64,000 nucleotides of DNA, taken from positions 20,473,433 to 20,537,432 of the forward strand of contig NC_135120.1 of assembly GCF_050908995.1 (NCBI RefSeq), written 5' to 3'. The DNA comes from Andrena cerasifolii (taxonomy: Eukaryota; Arthropoda; Insecta; Hymenoptera; Andrenidae). Positions within the stretch are counted from its first letter, which is position 1. The number at the start of each line of letters is the position of its first letter. The notes below the pieces were generated by a model that was given only the letters and a program-made list of their open reading frames with translations, did not search any database and was not told where the DNA came from. Position numbers and translations under genes: made by a program. This document shows positions 1 to 9,982 of this stretch, in pieces.

Positions 1-466
1 TGCTGCGCCTTATATCCAGTCAATTCTGCCATTATTTAACATGTACATAAATCATTTAAGGCGCCTATCACATAAAACGAATCGGGGGATTCGGAATTCG
101 AACAGGAATGCGAGTTACTCTGTGACTCAGTGTTACGGTATCACCTCCATATCGTCAAACGATACTGCGTCGACAATCACTTGCCACGGTGCAATAACGA
201 TTCCGATCGAACACGACACAGGAGGGGAAATGTTGACGACTGACAGGAAGTCGTACCATTATGTCAGATCTCGCTTCCTGCGAACGTTTTGACGGTAGAC
301 TAGCGCGATTCAATATTGCTTAGGTCGTTTGAATTATCCATTACACTTACCCCCTATTCTCACTCACTTTCACCCTGTATTAACTTTCATCTTTCCTCTT
401 CCACCCTCCCTCTGATCCTGTCATTCTCTACAGCTGAAACGACCTTCATCTTCCTCTACTAAATAG
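1..466. other. Non-coding DNA with a pyrimidine-rich tract
   Basis: No supportable gene. From about 350 to 433 the plus strand is strongly C/T-rich and ends in CTCTACAG, which resembles a polypyrimidine tract plus 3' splice acceptor. The DNA after it has no convincing open frame, so I do not call an exon. Confidence 0.5.
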
Positions 467-474
467 CTATTTTA

Positions 475-1420
475 TAGAGATGTATTTTGCTCTCTCTTTT
501 TTTCTAACAAGTTTTATAATTTTGCTGCTAGAGATCTACCGACTAGTGGCTGACTAGTCGGTTAAGGGGTTACGCCACCCCCAAGCACTCGAAACAGCAC
601 TAAACTATTTAGACGAATTTTTTTTGCTGATAGTGTGAGGATGAAAATTATTTCTTTCCTTATCTTGTGTAGAACATGTATCAGTGCGTATATTGTATAA
701 ATACTGTACGAAAATATAAAAAATTGGCTGAGTTATTTGTTGTCCCGCGAAGCTTGTCTGTCGTTACACGCGTGAGTGCTATACCAAATTGTAACACCCA
801 GGTTCATCTGAAATGAAAAACATGATGATTTTAGTGTTCCTTTATAAAATACCTACAATGTAGCATATGGATTTGAGAAAAAAAAATATTGCACAAATGA
901 GAGCAAGGTATATAAATAGCATTTTTTTTAGAAAATAACGACACTAGAAGTTTGAAATCACTTTTCCCCTATATTTTTCACCCTTTCAACGGCTTTGAAA
1001 ATTATAAATTTTCAATTTTTGTATTTTTTCCTGGTATTCCCCCCTAGCCAGAAGTATATTCTTCAAAATAAAAAAAGTTTCAGTCGAATCGGATAATAAC
1101 TTTTGGAGATACAGGTCCCACCGTTTTGAGAACACTGTTTCGAGAAAAACGCGTTTAAAGTTTTACGTGGGCGCCGAGTGGCCGGTTGTTGCCCACTCAA
1201 ATGCCTATAACTTCGAGAATTTTACGAATTTCAACAAATCCTTTTAAACACGTATTCCTAAAATGTTGAACATTCGAAAAATGAAATAAAAAAATCGACT
1301 TTTAGATCGGAACCTCCCCTTAAGCCAACTATCCGGCCACTTTTGTAATCGGCGACTAGTCGGCTTCTTGGGGGCCGATTAATCGGCTAGTCAGCCAAAA
1401 CCCTAGTCGGTACATCTCTA
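475..1420. mobile_element. hAT-like non-autonomous element with 8-bp TSD, carrying a nested insertion
   Basis: The ends are perfect 10-bp inverted repeats, TAGAGATGTA on the left (475-484) and TACATCTCTA on the right (1411-1420). They are flanked by an exact 8-bp direct repeat, CTATTTTA, at 467-474 and 1421-1428. Terminal repeats of this kind with an 8-bp duplication are typical of the hAT superfamily. A second end-like sequence starting TAGAGATCTACCGACTAG at 529 resembles the complement of the right end more fully than the outermost left end does. The left end may therefore be duplicated or interrupted by about 50 bp. There is no transposase frame inside, so mobility would have needed an enzyme in trans. 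Most of the interior (562-1323) is another, younger element. Confidence 0.75.
562..1323. mobile_element. TTAA-flanked non-autonomous element nested in the hAT-like element
   Basis: TTAA occurs exactly at 562-565 and 1320-1323, followed on the left by GGGGTTACGCCACC and preceded on the right by CCTCCCC. Only the first four bases (GGGG) are clearly inverted at the two ends. TTAA duplication is the hallmark of piggyBac-type insertion, so that class is inferred rather than proven. The 3' half contains CGAGAAAAACGCGTTTAA (about 1141-1158) and the phrase CCTATAACTTCGAGAA, both echoed in the element at 24003-24700. It is non-coding, and must be younger than the hAT copy it interrupts. Confidence 0.65.
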
Positions 1421-1428
1421 CTATTTTA

Positions 1429-3928
1429 TAAGTCATGGAGCACTTTGGTTAACTCTGCCCATCGATGTCCTAGCAACTGATCGGTCTCACTTCATTATGA
1501 ACACTGCGCCGTCCAAGGTTATTTCGCGTAAATGCTCGAACACAACGCGCCCCCTTCGTCCTCATCCCCTTTGCTCGTCGACGATGTTCAATTTCCAATT
1601 CGATATGGGAACGCTCCGTCGAAAGGGATTGAGAAGGGCGGAGGGAACACTCGAAGCGCAGAGGTCGGTTTCGTGTCGCGAACAGGTGGAACGAAGCACG
1701 GAGCGAGGAAGGGAAGGGGCGGGGAGTGTACGTTGTCTGACAAAACAATTCGGTTTCTTGTTGGTGGACGAGGAAAATGTTCGGATGGTAGATTAGCGAG
1801 AATTACGACGGCAGAGTGTTTCGCAGGCGCACGCTTCTCTATCTATGAATTGTTTTAGAGCCCGCGTTTTTCTCGGAATTTATCTGCTGTTTTGTAAGTT
1901 CACAACTTGCTGCAGCTTCGCGTAGATTTCGTTCCTGTTTCACAGTTATCACTGGCGAATATATATTGTTCGGAGGTTTGAATCCTTCTGTTAAAGCGCG
2001 GTTCGGATCGAAATAGTATCGGTGGCAAGGCGAAAAGGGGAGAACCGATTTTAATCTAATGCGGAGAGGAAATGACGCGCTATAGCGGTGAACGCGCGAA
2101 CGATCAGATTAGCAGCGTGAATATTTCGGCAACGTCGGAATACAAGAAAATATAGGCAGGGTTGATCACGGACCGATGCATGCGAGCGATGCACCCGATT
2201 TACGCGACATGGAAACGGGCCATCTCGAGTCTGGCGTAACTGTTCTCGGATAAATGCAACGGCCTTGATAACGATCGGGATTACTCAGCTGACTGAATGC
2301 GCCATAGAGGCTTTGGCCCACCCGTTCCAGTGCCGTGAGAATCATTCAGCCATAAATGAAAGAGCAGCACCGCGCGGCTCGATGATATTAGCATGACCGG
2401 ATTAATTAGAAAAACGAAATACCAGGGAAAACAACAGAGAGACGCGAACTTCCAACACCTTGCTAAAGAAGTGGCAAGAGTGATCTCCATTGAAGGAGAA
2501 TTAACTACAGTATAGTTAGCAGCGAGCAATTAGCAGCGTAACGATGTTCAGACAAGAAGGGAGGGAATATAGAAAAGACAGAAAGGGATGAAGCAAGAGA
2601 AGGTGGAACACTGCCTTTTATTTCCTTCCGAAGTGAAGAGAGCCCAGCGAAGAGCTGGAGCGAGGAACCTCCTTCTACCTCGAAGGAAATTCCAAGGGTG
2701 ATGGAAATTATCACGGCCCACTACGTTACGGGAAGCAGTGCGCAAATATTCGTGAGATGCGTTTAGCAAGACGTTCGCGGGATATTGTCCTCGAGGCGGA
2801 ATTTTATAACGCCCCCTCTTGTGTCCTGGTATGATATCGATTCAGTGCTGAAATTTTCTCCGCTTTTCTGATCCCTCGAGTAACAACTGCCGCGCCGAAT
2901 TTTTACGCAACAGTGTCGGGTGCTGCTAGTTTAATTGCGTCGAGTGTGAAAGGATGGATTGCACAGTAGCCTTGACAAATGCTCGGCCTAGTTACGCGAG
3001 AAGGTATCGAATGCTCGGTGGTTAATGCCGCGAGTCGAGTATGCGACATGATAAAGGATCGAGCGCGTCCCACCGTGGAGCTCGACTATTGACTCCTGAT
3101 GTTCACCCTCTTTTCCGCCTCGTAAACACGCCGCTGGCCCGCGAAAAAAAGCCGAGCCCCGCAGAATGAACTGCGCGCGGAAGTGACGCGTGAAAAGGGT
3201 ATGTCATTTACGAATTTATTTTATCGAGAGGGCGTGAACGGCTCCCGGGGACGACGCCTAGGGGAACTCCATCACCGTGAATGCTGGCATGACTTGCCAC
3301 CTTCTGGCAATTTATATCGCGAGTACGTTAAACGCGTGTTCCCTTTCTTATTATTGAACGCGAGTCGCGCGAGGATATTTCTCAGCCGAGCAGAAATATT
3401 GGTCGGGATAAAGAACGAGGGGTGTTTTCATTCCAACGTCTGCTCGAGGATCGAACGATTATTGCCCGACTTCCCTTCGATATCGTTTTTATTGCGCGCG
3501 AGGTATGTACTGAAAAGTGCACAGTGAATTTTCGACACAGATCTTCTCGAGAATAATACACTGTGTGGAACATTTTCGAACGGCAGTGCGTTCCGGGTGA
3601 AACATAAGTCAGTAGAATGGGAGTATCGTTGGTCAGACAAAGAAGGAGATTGAATTTACTTGTTTTAGACGCGCTGGGCGAGGATAGCGTGTACGAGGAC
3701 ATGTTAAATTTTTCCTCCGTATTTACGTTTCAGGTGGCACCTGATGTTACGAGCAAAACGAGGCGGCCTCATATATCGCGGGGATCTTTACATACGCGCG
3801 TGGCAGCTGCAAAGTGAATCCCGTCGCCGTGCTCACCAGCATCAGGGGAACATCTGCCTATCGGTCAGTAATTTTAACTGTTATATTCCGTTCTCGATCC
3901 CCTGGTTTACCGTGGCGGCACTTTTCAC
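1429..3928. other. Apparently unique non-coding DNA
   Basis: No gene, repeat or structured RNA that I can support. Open frames of up to 114 codons occur on both strands and overlap each other. None has a recognisable motif or consistent splice context. Confidence 0.5.
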
Positions 3929-3932
3929 GAAT

Positions 3933-4384
3933 GAGCTTTTCCACGTCAAAACGAATAGGTGAAAAATTTGCTTCCATCGATTCTCTTAAAAATTACAGCA
4001 TTTTCAACCTTGCAAACGCAAAGCATACTGAATTTCAACGGCCTATGTCAAATAGTTTTCGAAATATTTAATGTTGAATAATGAAGTTGGAATTTCGACT
4101 GTAAAATTTAAGAAAAAAATTAAAACATATGATTTCGGCGCACACTTTTATTCTTTTAAAATGAATATAAGAAGGTGGCATTATCTTTAAAAATGACCGA
4201 GATATTACAGTTTAAGTGATGACGCGTCAGCCGATTTTGTTTCAATTCTCGAAACTTTAACATTAAATATTTCGAAAACTATTTGTCACAGGCCGTTGAA
4301 ATTCAGTATACTTTGTTTTTGCAAAGTTATCGACAAATGCTGAAAGCAAATTTTTCACCTATTAGTTTTGGCGTGGAACAGCTC
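3933..4384. repeat. Palindromic MITE-like element of about 450 bp
   Basis: The left arm (about 3933-4075) reappears inverted at about 4255-4384. Matching blocks include the ends GAGCTTTTCCACG and CGTGGAACAGCTC, then AATAGGTGAAAAATTTGCTT and its complement, then AATTTCAACGGCCT and its complement, then AATAGTTTTCGAAATATTTA and its complement. The centre (about 4076-4250) is AT-rich and unpaired. A 4-bp direct repeat GAAT flanks the element (3929-3932 and 4385-4388). It is short enough to arise by chance, so the TSD class is uncertain. No coding capacity. Confidence 0.75.
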
Positions 4385-4388
4385 GAAT

Positions 4389-5589
4389 GGAAGGCGTTTT
4401 AAAGCACTCAGACTTAGGAAAACATTACGGGTAGTTTCATTCACGCTTGGCCCCAAGAGGGCAGTACATAAAGCATTCTTTATTCTCTTTTCCTTGGATA
4501 TTACACGATAATATTTGCTTGAAACATGATCTTCGATGGTGTAGCCAGAGTTACGGTTCAAAAAGGGTCAGGTAATGGTACCCTCCCCATTACATAAACA
4601 TCAAATCCCAGGCTGCGAAGGAATATTTTGAACCCCGTTGTTAATGGCCACGAAAATGATCGTACCGTAAAATTGTACCACGGAATAACCTTTACCAACG
4701 TGTTGTAATTCTAACGGAATACAGTAAGCGCAACATAATATCGCGCTACAGCGTTGCGAAGGTAGGAAAAAGTGTGCGATGCTACAACGGTGCTGGAATC
4801 GCGCAACGTCGCAGTGATATTCGTAAAATTTATTACCTTTAATCCGCGAGGCATTTCCACAGAGGGATGCAACGACGGAAAGTAGACGAGTACATAATAT
4901 TAATACTTCTATTAAGTTCCCAGTCTCCTCGACGTTGCTTCCAGTTCGCGGACCTTTTACTTTGATCCGCGGCTTTTAATCTTCCCCTCATTCTTCCGCG
5001 GCGCTCGTTCAGTTCATTTTTGTCTTTGGATACTTCCTGTCGCGGAAACATCCCGATAAAAGTAATTGAACAAATTACTCGGAAGCTGCCGAGGAGGTCG
5101 GGCACGGCGAACAGAGTGTAGCTCCGTTTTCCCGGTGCCCCTTTTAAACTCTTTCGGAGATTAATTGAGATTCTTCGGTCACGTCGTATCGCCATAATTC
5201 TAATTAAATAGATTTGGCTGCCCTCGGCCTGTCTGCCTCCTCCCTCGATCCCTATTCAACGCGCGTTCCCGCGGCGCAATTCGTTCCAGTCGTTAAAGGT
5301 TCAACTCGTAAAAACTTGGGTATTTTGGACCGCGACGTTTCCTCCTCTTCCGTTGCCATTTGTTTTTTTTTTCTTCGTTTCTCGGCGCAGCGTCCTCTAT
5401 TCGGAATGGGTAGGTACGCTCCTCGGAAAGCCGTAGTAAATGGCAACGAGTTCGAACGATGTGGGACTGAGGAAGGTATCTGAAATTCTTGAACTAGAAC
5501 GAAACACCCCCGACGCGATCAGATTGAACTTCAAGACGTTATTATATCGAAAGCGAATAACCTTTCACACAAGTCCACGTTGAAAGAAG
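4389..5589. other. Non-coding DNA, nothing distinctive
   Basis: I see no supportable feature. A minus-strand frame of 118 codons (4839-5195) is open but basic and low in complexity, with no recognisable motif. Confidence 0.45.
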
Positions 5590-5820
5590 CTCCGGTCATC
5601 CCCGAGCACGTCGAACAATCCCAGCCCACGTCCCCGCGGAGTAAACCTCCCTCCATCATCCGGCAATGACAAAGTCTCGATCAGCCTAACGACTCGGCGG
5701 AGACACTGGCCTGGCATCGATCAGCCGGCGTCGACGGGGCCAGGAAGTCCCGCGTTTACGCGTGTTCTAGCCGTGTACCCTCTGCAGCCTGGTAAACGTC
5801 AGGGCTCTCCCCTCACAAAC

Positions 5821-5940
5821 ATGTCGGATTGTCTGTTGCAGGAGGGCGGCTGTTCGACACCGCGTGTCGCCAGTGTGTCGGTGCAGCTTGAGCAGGACAG
5901 CAACAAGTCGGAGCAGCTGGAACGGGCGCCCCGTTGTAAC
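5821..5940 (+). CDS. Possible first coding exon (40 codons), product unknown
   Basis: An ATG at 5821 sits in an insect-like start context (ACAAACATG). It opens a 40-codon segment beginning MSDCLLQEGG and rich in Gln, Glu and Ser. The segment meets a donor-like GTACGT exactly at a codon boundary at 5941. The surrounding 5.6-6.4 kb is markedly GC- and CpG-rich, as promoter-proximal DNA often is. The same frame stays open past the donor to 6027. Against the call: the complementary strand is also open over 188 codons, I do not recognise the peptide, and I see no partner exon in the window. If real, the next exon must lie far downstream. Confidence 0.25.
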
Positions 5941-8913
5941 GTACGTACCTGTAGACAGCCGAGAAAGGGAAAGGCGCGGGTGACCGCGCCAGCGCTCCTC
6001 GTACAGAACCTCCTGGAGACGCTCTAGCTCTCGCGAATCTTCGACTAACCACCCCGTACGCTGGCCCCGTCCTTCGGCCACCCCATCGACGAGAGCCCTC
6101 TGGCACATTCGACAACAGGCTGGGTTCTGCGGCTTTAGGTGTGCGGAGTCGGGGCTCCCTATGGAACGCCGGGCTGCGGTTCAACGAAACGAGGAAAGAA
6201 GGAAGGATGTGGTCTGGGCCCTGTGTGTCGCTGTCGGTCGCGCGTCTCCCCGTGTGATGCGCTCCGCGTTTGGCCCTGGTCGGTGAACGATGCAGGCGGC
6301 GTGAAAACCGGGACAGACGCAGGAGCGGGTAGATATTTGACTTTGCTTGAATTCCTGGCGTCGAGTACTTGACGACCACGGAACGTTACGAGGATGGGCG
6401 TGCCCAGAGTTGGTCAGGCGGCTACGTTTTCACGAGGACCAAGCGAGCTGCACTTTGGCCGGCATTCGGTGTAATACAGGGTGTTTGGAAACTGTAGGTA
6501 GAAACTCAGCTGGGAGGCATCGTATCGGCATGCATGAGAAGATACGAGGAAGTGGATGTCTCGGGAGTACAGTGTGTCAAAGTCTAATGGGTGATCTTGG
6601 AGTCGCATTTTATTTCTAGCAATTATTCTGTCATTCAGATCGGGATTTGTCGCGTGAAGCGAGATACTGTAAAGCTGAACCTGCAAACTTGAAGAATAGT
6701 TAATTTACAGAGCTTTACGTTCCTTTTCGCGTGTTCTGAATATTACCCAATGAAGTTTGCATCTGCCAGTCTACAGCGGCCTGTATACGAGTAGGATGAT
6801 GAGATTGTAAGAAAAGTTCTACCAGAACCTGGGACTAGAGAGTGTCCTTTCAGAGAACAATCGTTCCAGCCTGACGATAATCCTCGCGTGTACTTCAACA
6901 AGCGGCTACCGGCGTTGGTAATATAGTTACTATCAGTAGTGTCGAGATGTTTCTATAAATATTCGCTGTACTTCGAGTGTGCTTTCGACGTTCTCAGAGA
7001 AACAATTCTCGCCATGATGGGTACCCATCGCTGTGTTTTCCCCGTGTGATTTTTGACGTCGACAGGTACTCGAGGATGCCTCGAGACACGTCGATTCCGC
7101 GTTTACAGACGCGCGTCCCGCATCGTGCACACGGGTTCTCGAAGCGAATCTAGCTAAATCCAGGGAATCTCGAAGATAAATTCCACTCGTCGTATATTCT
7201 CAAAAGTCAGCCAACGTTTTAACACGATTTAACGTAAATTAATTGAAATTAATACACCTGAAAGTAGGTGAACGTTGAAGCAGAAGTGACCAACTTAAAA
7301 CATGCATCGCCGCCCCAATTACGTTACACGCAAATATCAGCTAAATCAATTATCCATCGATCTCAGAAGAAATTTCCACGGTTCTCGAATCGCGGACTCG
7401 TGCGCACGATTATTTCGGACGGGCGGAACCTATTGAGAGCACGCGAATGATCGCCAGCGAGAATTCCGCGGTCACGAGGTGGCGATGCGACGCGCCTTCG
7501 TTCGAAGCATCCTTTCGAAGGAGTACTTTCCTTTCACCTTCATTCCTAACGAGACGAAAGAGCACGCCTTCGTTGCAAGCAGCGTGGTCGACGAGGGGGA
7601 GGCCCGTCGGGTTGTAAATACGTTAGCTCTTTCGTCGTCCGGACGTTTCGCGACGGACAGTGGACGTTGGTGCCGAGCGTCGAGACGCTCTCGAATTTAT
7701 TTTTCACAGGACGACGAGCTCGACGACGATGGTGGAACCGTGTCGCGCGCACTACTCCGCTCGGCTGTAATCGTTTCCCTCGGATCGTTCTTCGCGTGTT
7801 TGCCTCTCATTGCCGAACACGTAGTTCTTCGCACGTAATTACACGGTGCCAATCTTAGCGTAATAAACGTACCACCGAGCCTGGCCGTTCGAAATGGCTT
7901 CTTTTTTTGTAACAGTACACGGCTAAGCGAGTGGTACACACGTCGATAAGGGAAGGAGTAAGAATAAAGTCATTCTTCGATGAGCTTCGTGCGGCAACGT
8001 TTCTGGCGTTCGGTGAGGCGCGATTCGCTCTGGCCGAGCTCGATCAAACGGTTTTGAATTTTCTTTAAATCGCCAACGCGTTTGGTAATTCGTCACTGAT
8101 TCGTTGTTCCTCGAGATAATCCGCTCTCTAGCCGATTAACCGCGAACGCCTTTCCTAACGGGTGTTTCGAAATTGCTAGGAATTGGCTTGAATCTACGTT
8201 CCCGTCGATCGGACAAAGCGCGGTGGGACTGGATCTCAGCGGGCACAGTGGTAACTATTCGACGCTTCAATGTCCTCTGTTTCTGGAGATTGAAGCGAAG
8301 CTCATTGTGGCCGTTATTAAAGCGTTCTCATTAAAAGCGTCCCTCAGCCAGCAACGATCTGCAGTCTTTAATTCGGAGCGGAGGAAGCGCCCAGCTTCCT
8401 ATCGCTATGCGAAGCCAACGGTCGAATCGCTGGGACCATTTCCTCCGATGAACCCGACGGGTCGCGGTGTTCCTGCCGATGCTCGGGGGGACAGTCGAAA
8501 TGAAGCGGGTTTTAATTAAGAGGGATACTTCGATCATAGCAAGTTCTCTTGTGTATCTTTCCGAGGCTGCGGGTATTGGCCCGATAAAACGTCGAAGTCT
8601 CTTGTTTAAACGGGGTCGAAGGTGACGCGGAACACGTCCCCCCGTCGTCTCTCTCCGTTGTTCCCCTTTCAGTCGGTTTACACGCGGCCGCGCTCGCCTG
8701 TCCTCGTAAATCGTCGCTTTCAAACGAACGCCGGCCCCGAAACGTTGCCAAAACTTAATGGAAGACCAATGTATATACCATGTACACTAAAAAACAGAAA
8801 AAGAAAAGGAAGGAAAAAAAAACCAACCGTTGGAACATCGAATTGTCCGGCGATGCTTATTGAAATTCTCTACTACGATTATCGTTCAAGTAATAAACAC
8901 GGTATGCGTGCGT

Positions 8914-8931
8914 TGTGTGTGTGTGTGTGTG
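8914..8931. repeat. TG dinucleotide microsatellite
   Basis: Nine uninterrupted TG units, followed by degenerate GCGCGTGC. Confidence 0.9.
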
Positions 8932-9114
8932 CGCGTGCTGGACGGATGTGTGTGGGTATCGGTCGTATTCGGGAGTTTTTGAATACAGTGTGGGGTACGA
9001 GGGCGCGATCGAGGCTTCGAATAAGATTCCGCGTGTGTCAAATGCGAAGACGTGACGCGAATTTATCGACGACATTTGCGTTGGTCCGTGTACGTTCCAT
9101 ACCTAACCCGCTAA

Positions 9115-9129
9115 CCCCCCCCCCCCCCC
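9115..9129. repeat. Poly-C run (15 bases)
   Basis: Fifteen consecutive C residues on the plus strand, a candidate length-variable or assembly-uncertain site. Confidence 0.9.
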
Positions 9130-9591
9130 GACTCTCCCCGGCCCGCATGGAGAATTTTTAAATCGAAGCACGTTGGCGACGATACAGAGGAGACTGCCAC
9201 CGGCCAGCGCAGAAATTTACCCCGCAGAACCGATTCGACGGGACGATCTCATTGCGGATAGACGGACGTGAGCAACGAGGTCGGCGGGGTGGCGAGCAGC
9301 CCTTGAAGGTCGATTCGATCGAGATGAAATATTTTTTTAACCGTGCCGGTGCACCAGCGTCAACGTTGCTTCGACGGGTACTAGTATACAGGGTGTTTCG
9401 TTGACAGCTCGCTCGCGGTGGATCCAGGGGACTGGAATGAATTGGATTAACGGCAGGGCTTCGTCTTTGAATCAGTATTGCGGGGACTCGAGTGTTTGAG
9501 CGTGAGTAGCGTTCAGATAATTGCAGAGGCTATGGGTTAGGCTCGAGGAGTGAGTTCATGTAAATTCTGGGCGATATTGTTTCTCATTCTG

Positions 9592-9982
9592 CCCTCCCCA
9601 GTTAAACTGTCCTATCTAGCATTTTTTCATTTTTCGAGATATGTTGAAATATTTGAAGTACCACAATTTCTTTTACCTTTTACGTAAAGTTAGAAAACTC
9701 TACGTGCTTCGTAAAAGTTTATAAAGAGTATAATGTATTTACCCTAACTTATTTCCAAATGGTTATAATATCCTATCTAAAACAATTAATCAATTGGTAC
9801 GGTAATAATACATCACCTACCGGTACACCTATTACAAAAAATTATATTAGGCTGTTACGAAATAATAACAACATGTTTTAATTAGAATGAAGGAAAATAA
9901 GGACGGTACAAAGTAAATGATAAAACTTCAGTTTTCTCGGTTGTTTCAAAATGTTAGATAGGACATTTTAGCTAAAGAGGAC
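9592..9982. repeat. Inverted-repeat element of about 390 bp, class unknown
   Basis: The left end, containing GTCCTATCTAGCATTTTTT (about 9609-9627), is matched inverted on the right by AAAATGTTAGATAGGAC (about 9948-9964). Weaker pairing extends outward to 9592 and 9982. The interior is AT-rich and non-coding. I found no convincing target-site duplication, so the superfamily is not assignable from this copy. Confidence 0.6.

Larger units (their letters stand above)
5941..9591. other. Mixed CpG-rich and AT-rich non-coding DNA
   Basis: CpG-rich blocks lie near 5950-6400, 7470-7860 and 8400-8760. In these blocks stop codons are rare on both strands, giving misleading open frames of up to 188 codons. 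The segment also holds a TG microsatellite (8914-8931), a 15-base C run (9115-9129), and two copies of the dispersed motif TACAGGGTGTTT at 6475 and 9387. No gene is supportable apart from the doubtful exon just upstream. Confidence 0.5.

Noticed and set aside
5813..6379. 188-codon minus-strand open frame
   Set aside because: It lies in the CpG-rich block where stops are rare on both strands. It has low-complexity basic sequence and no recognisable domain.
8622..9161. 179-codon plus-strand open frame
   Set aside because: It reads through the TG microsatellite (Cys-Val repeats) and the poly-C run (Pro repeats), so it is compositional and not a gene.
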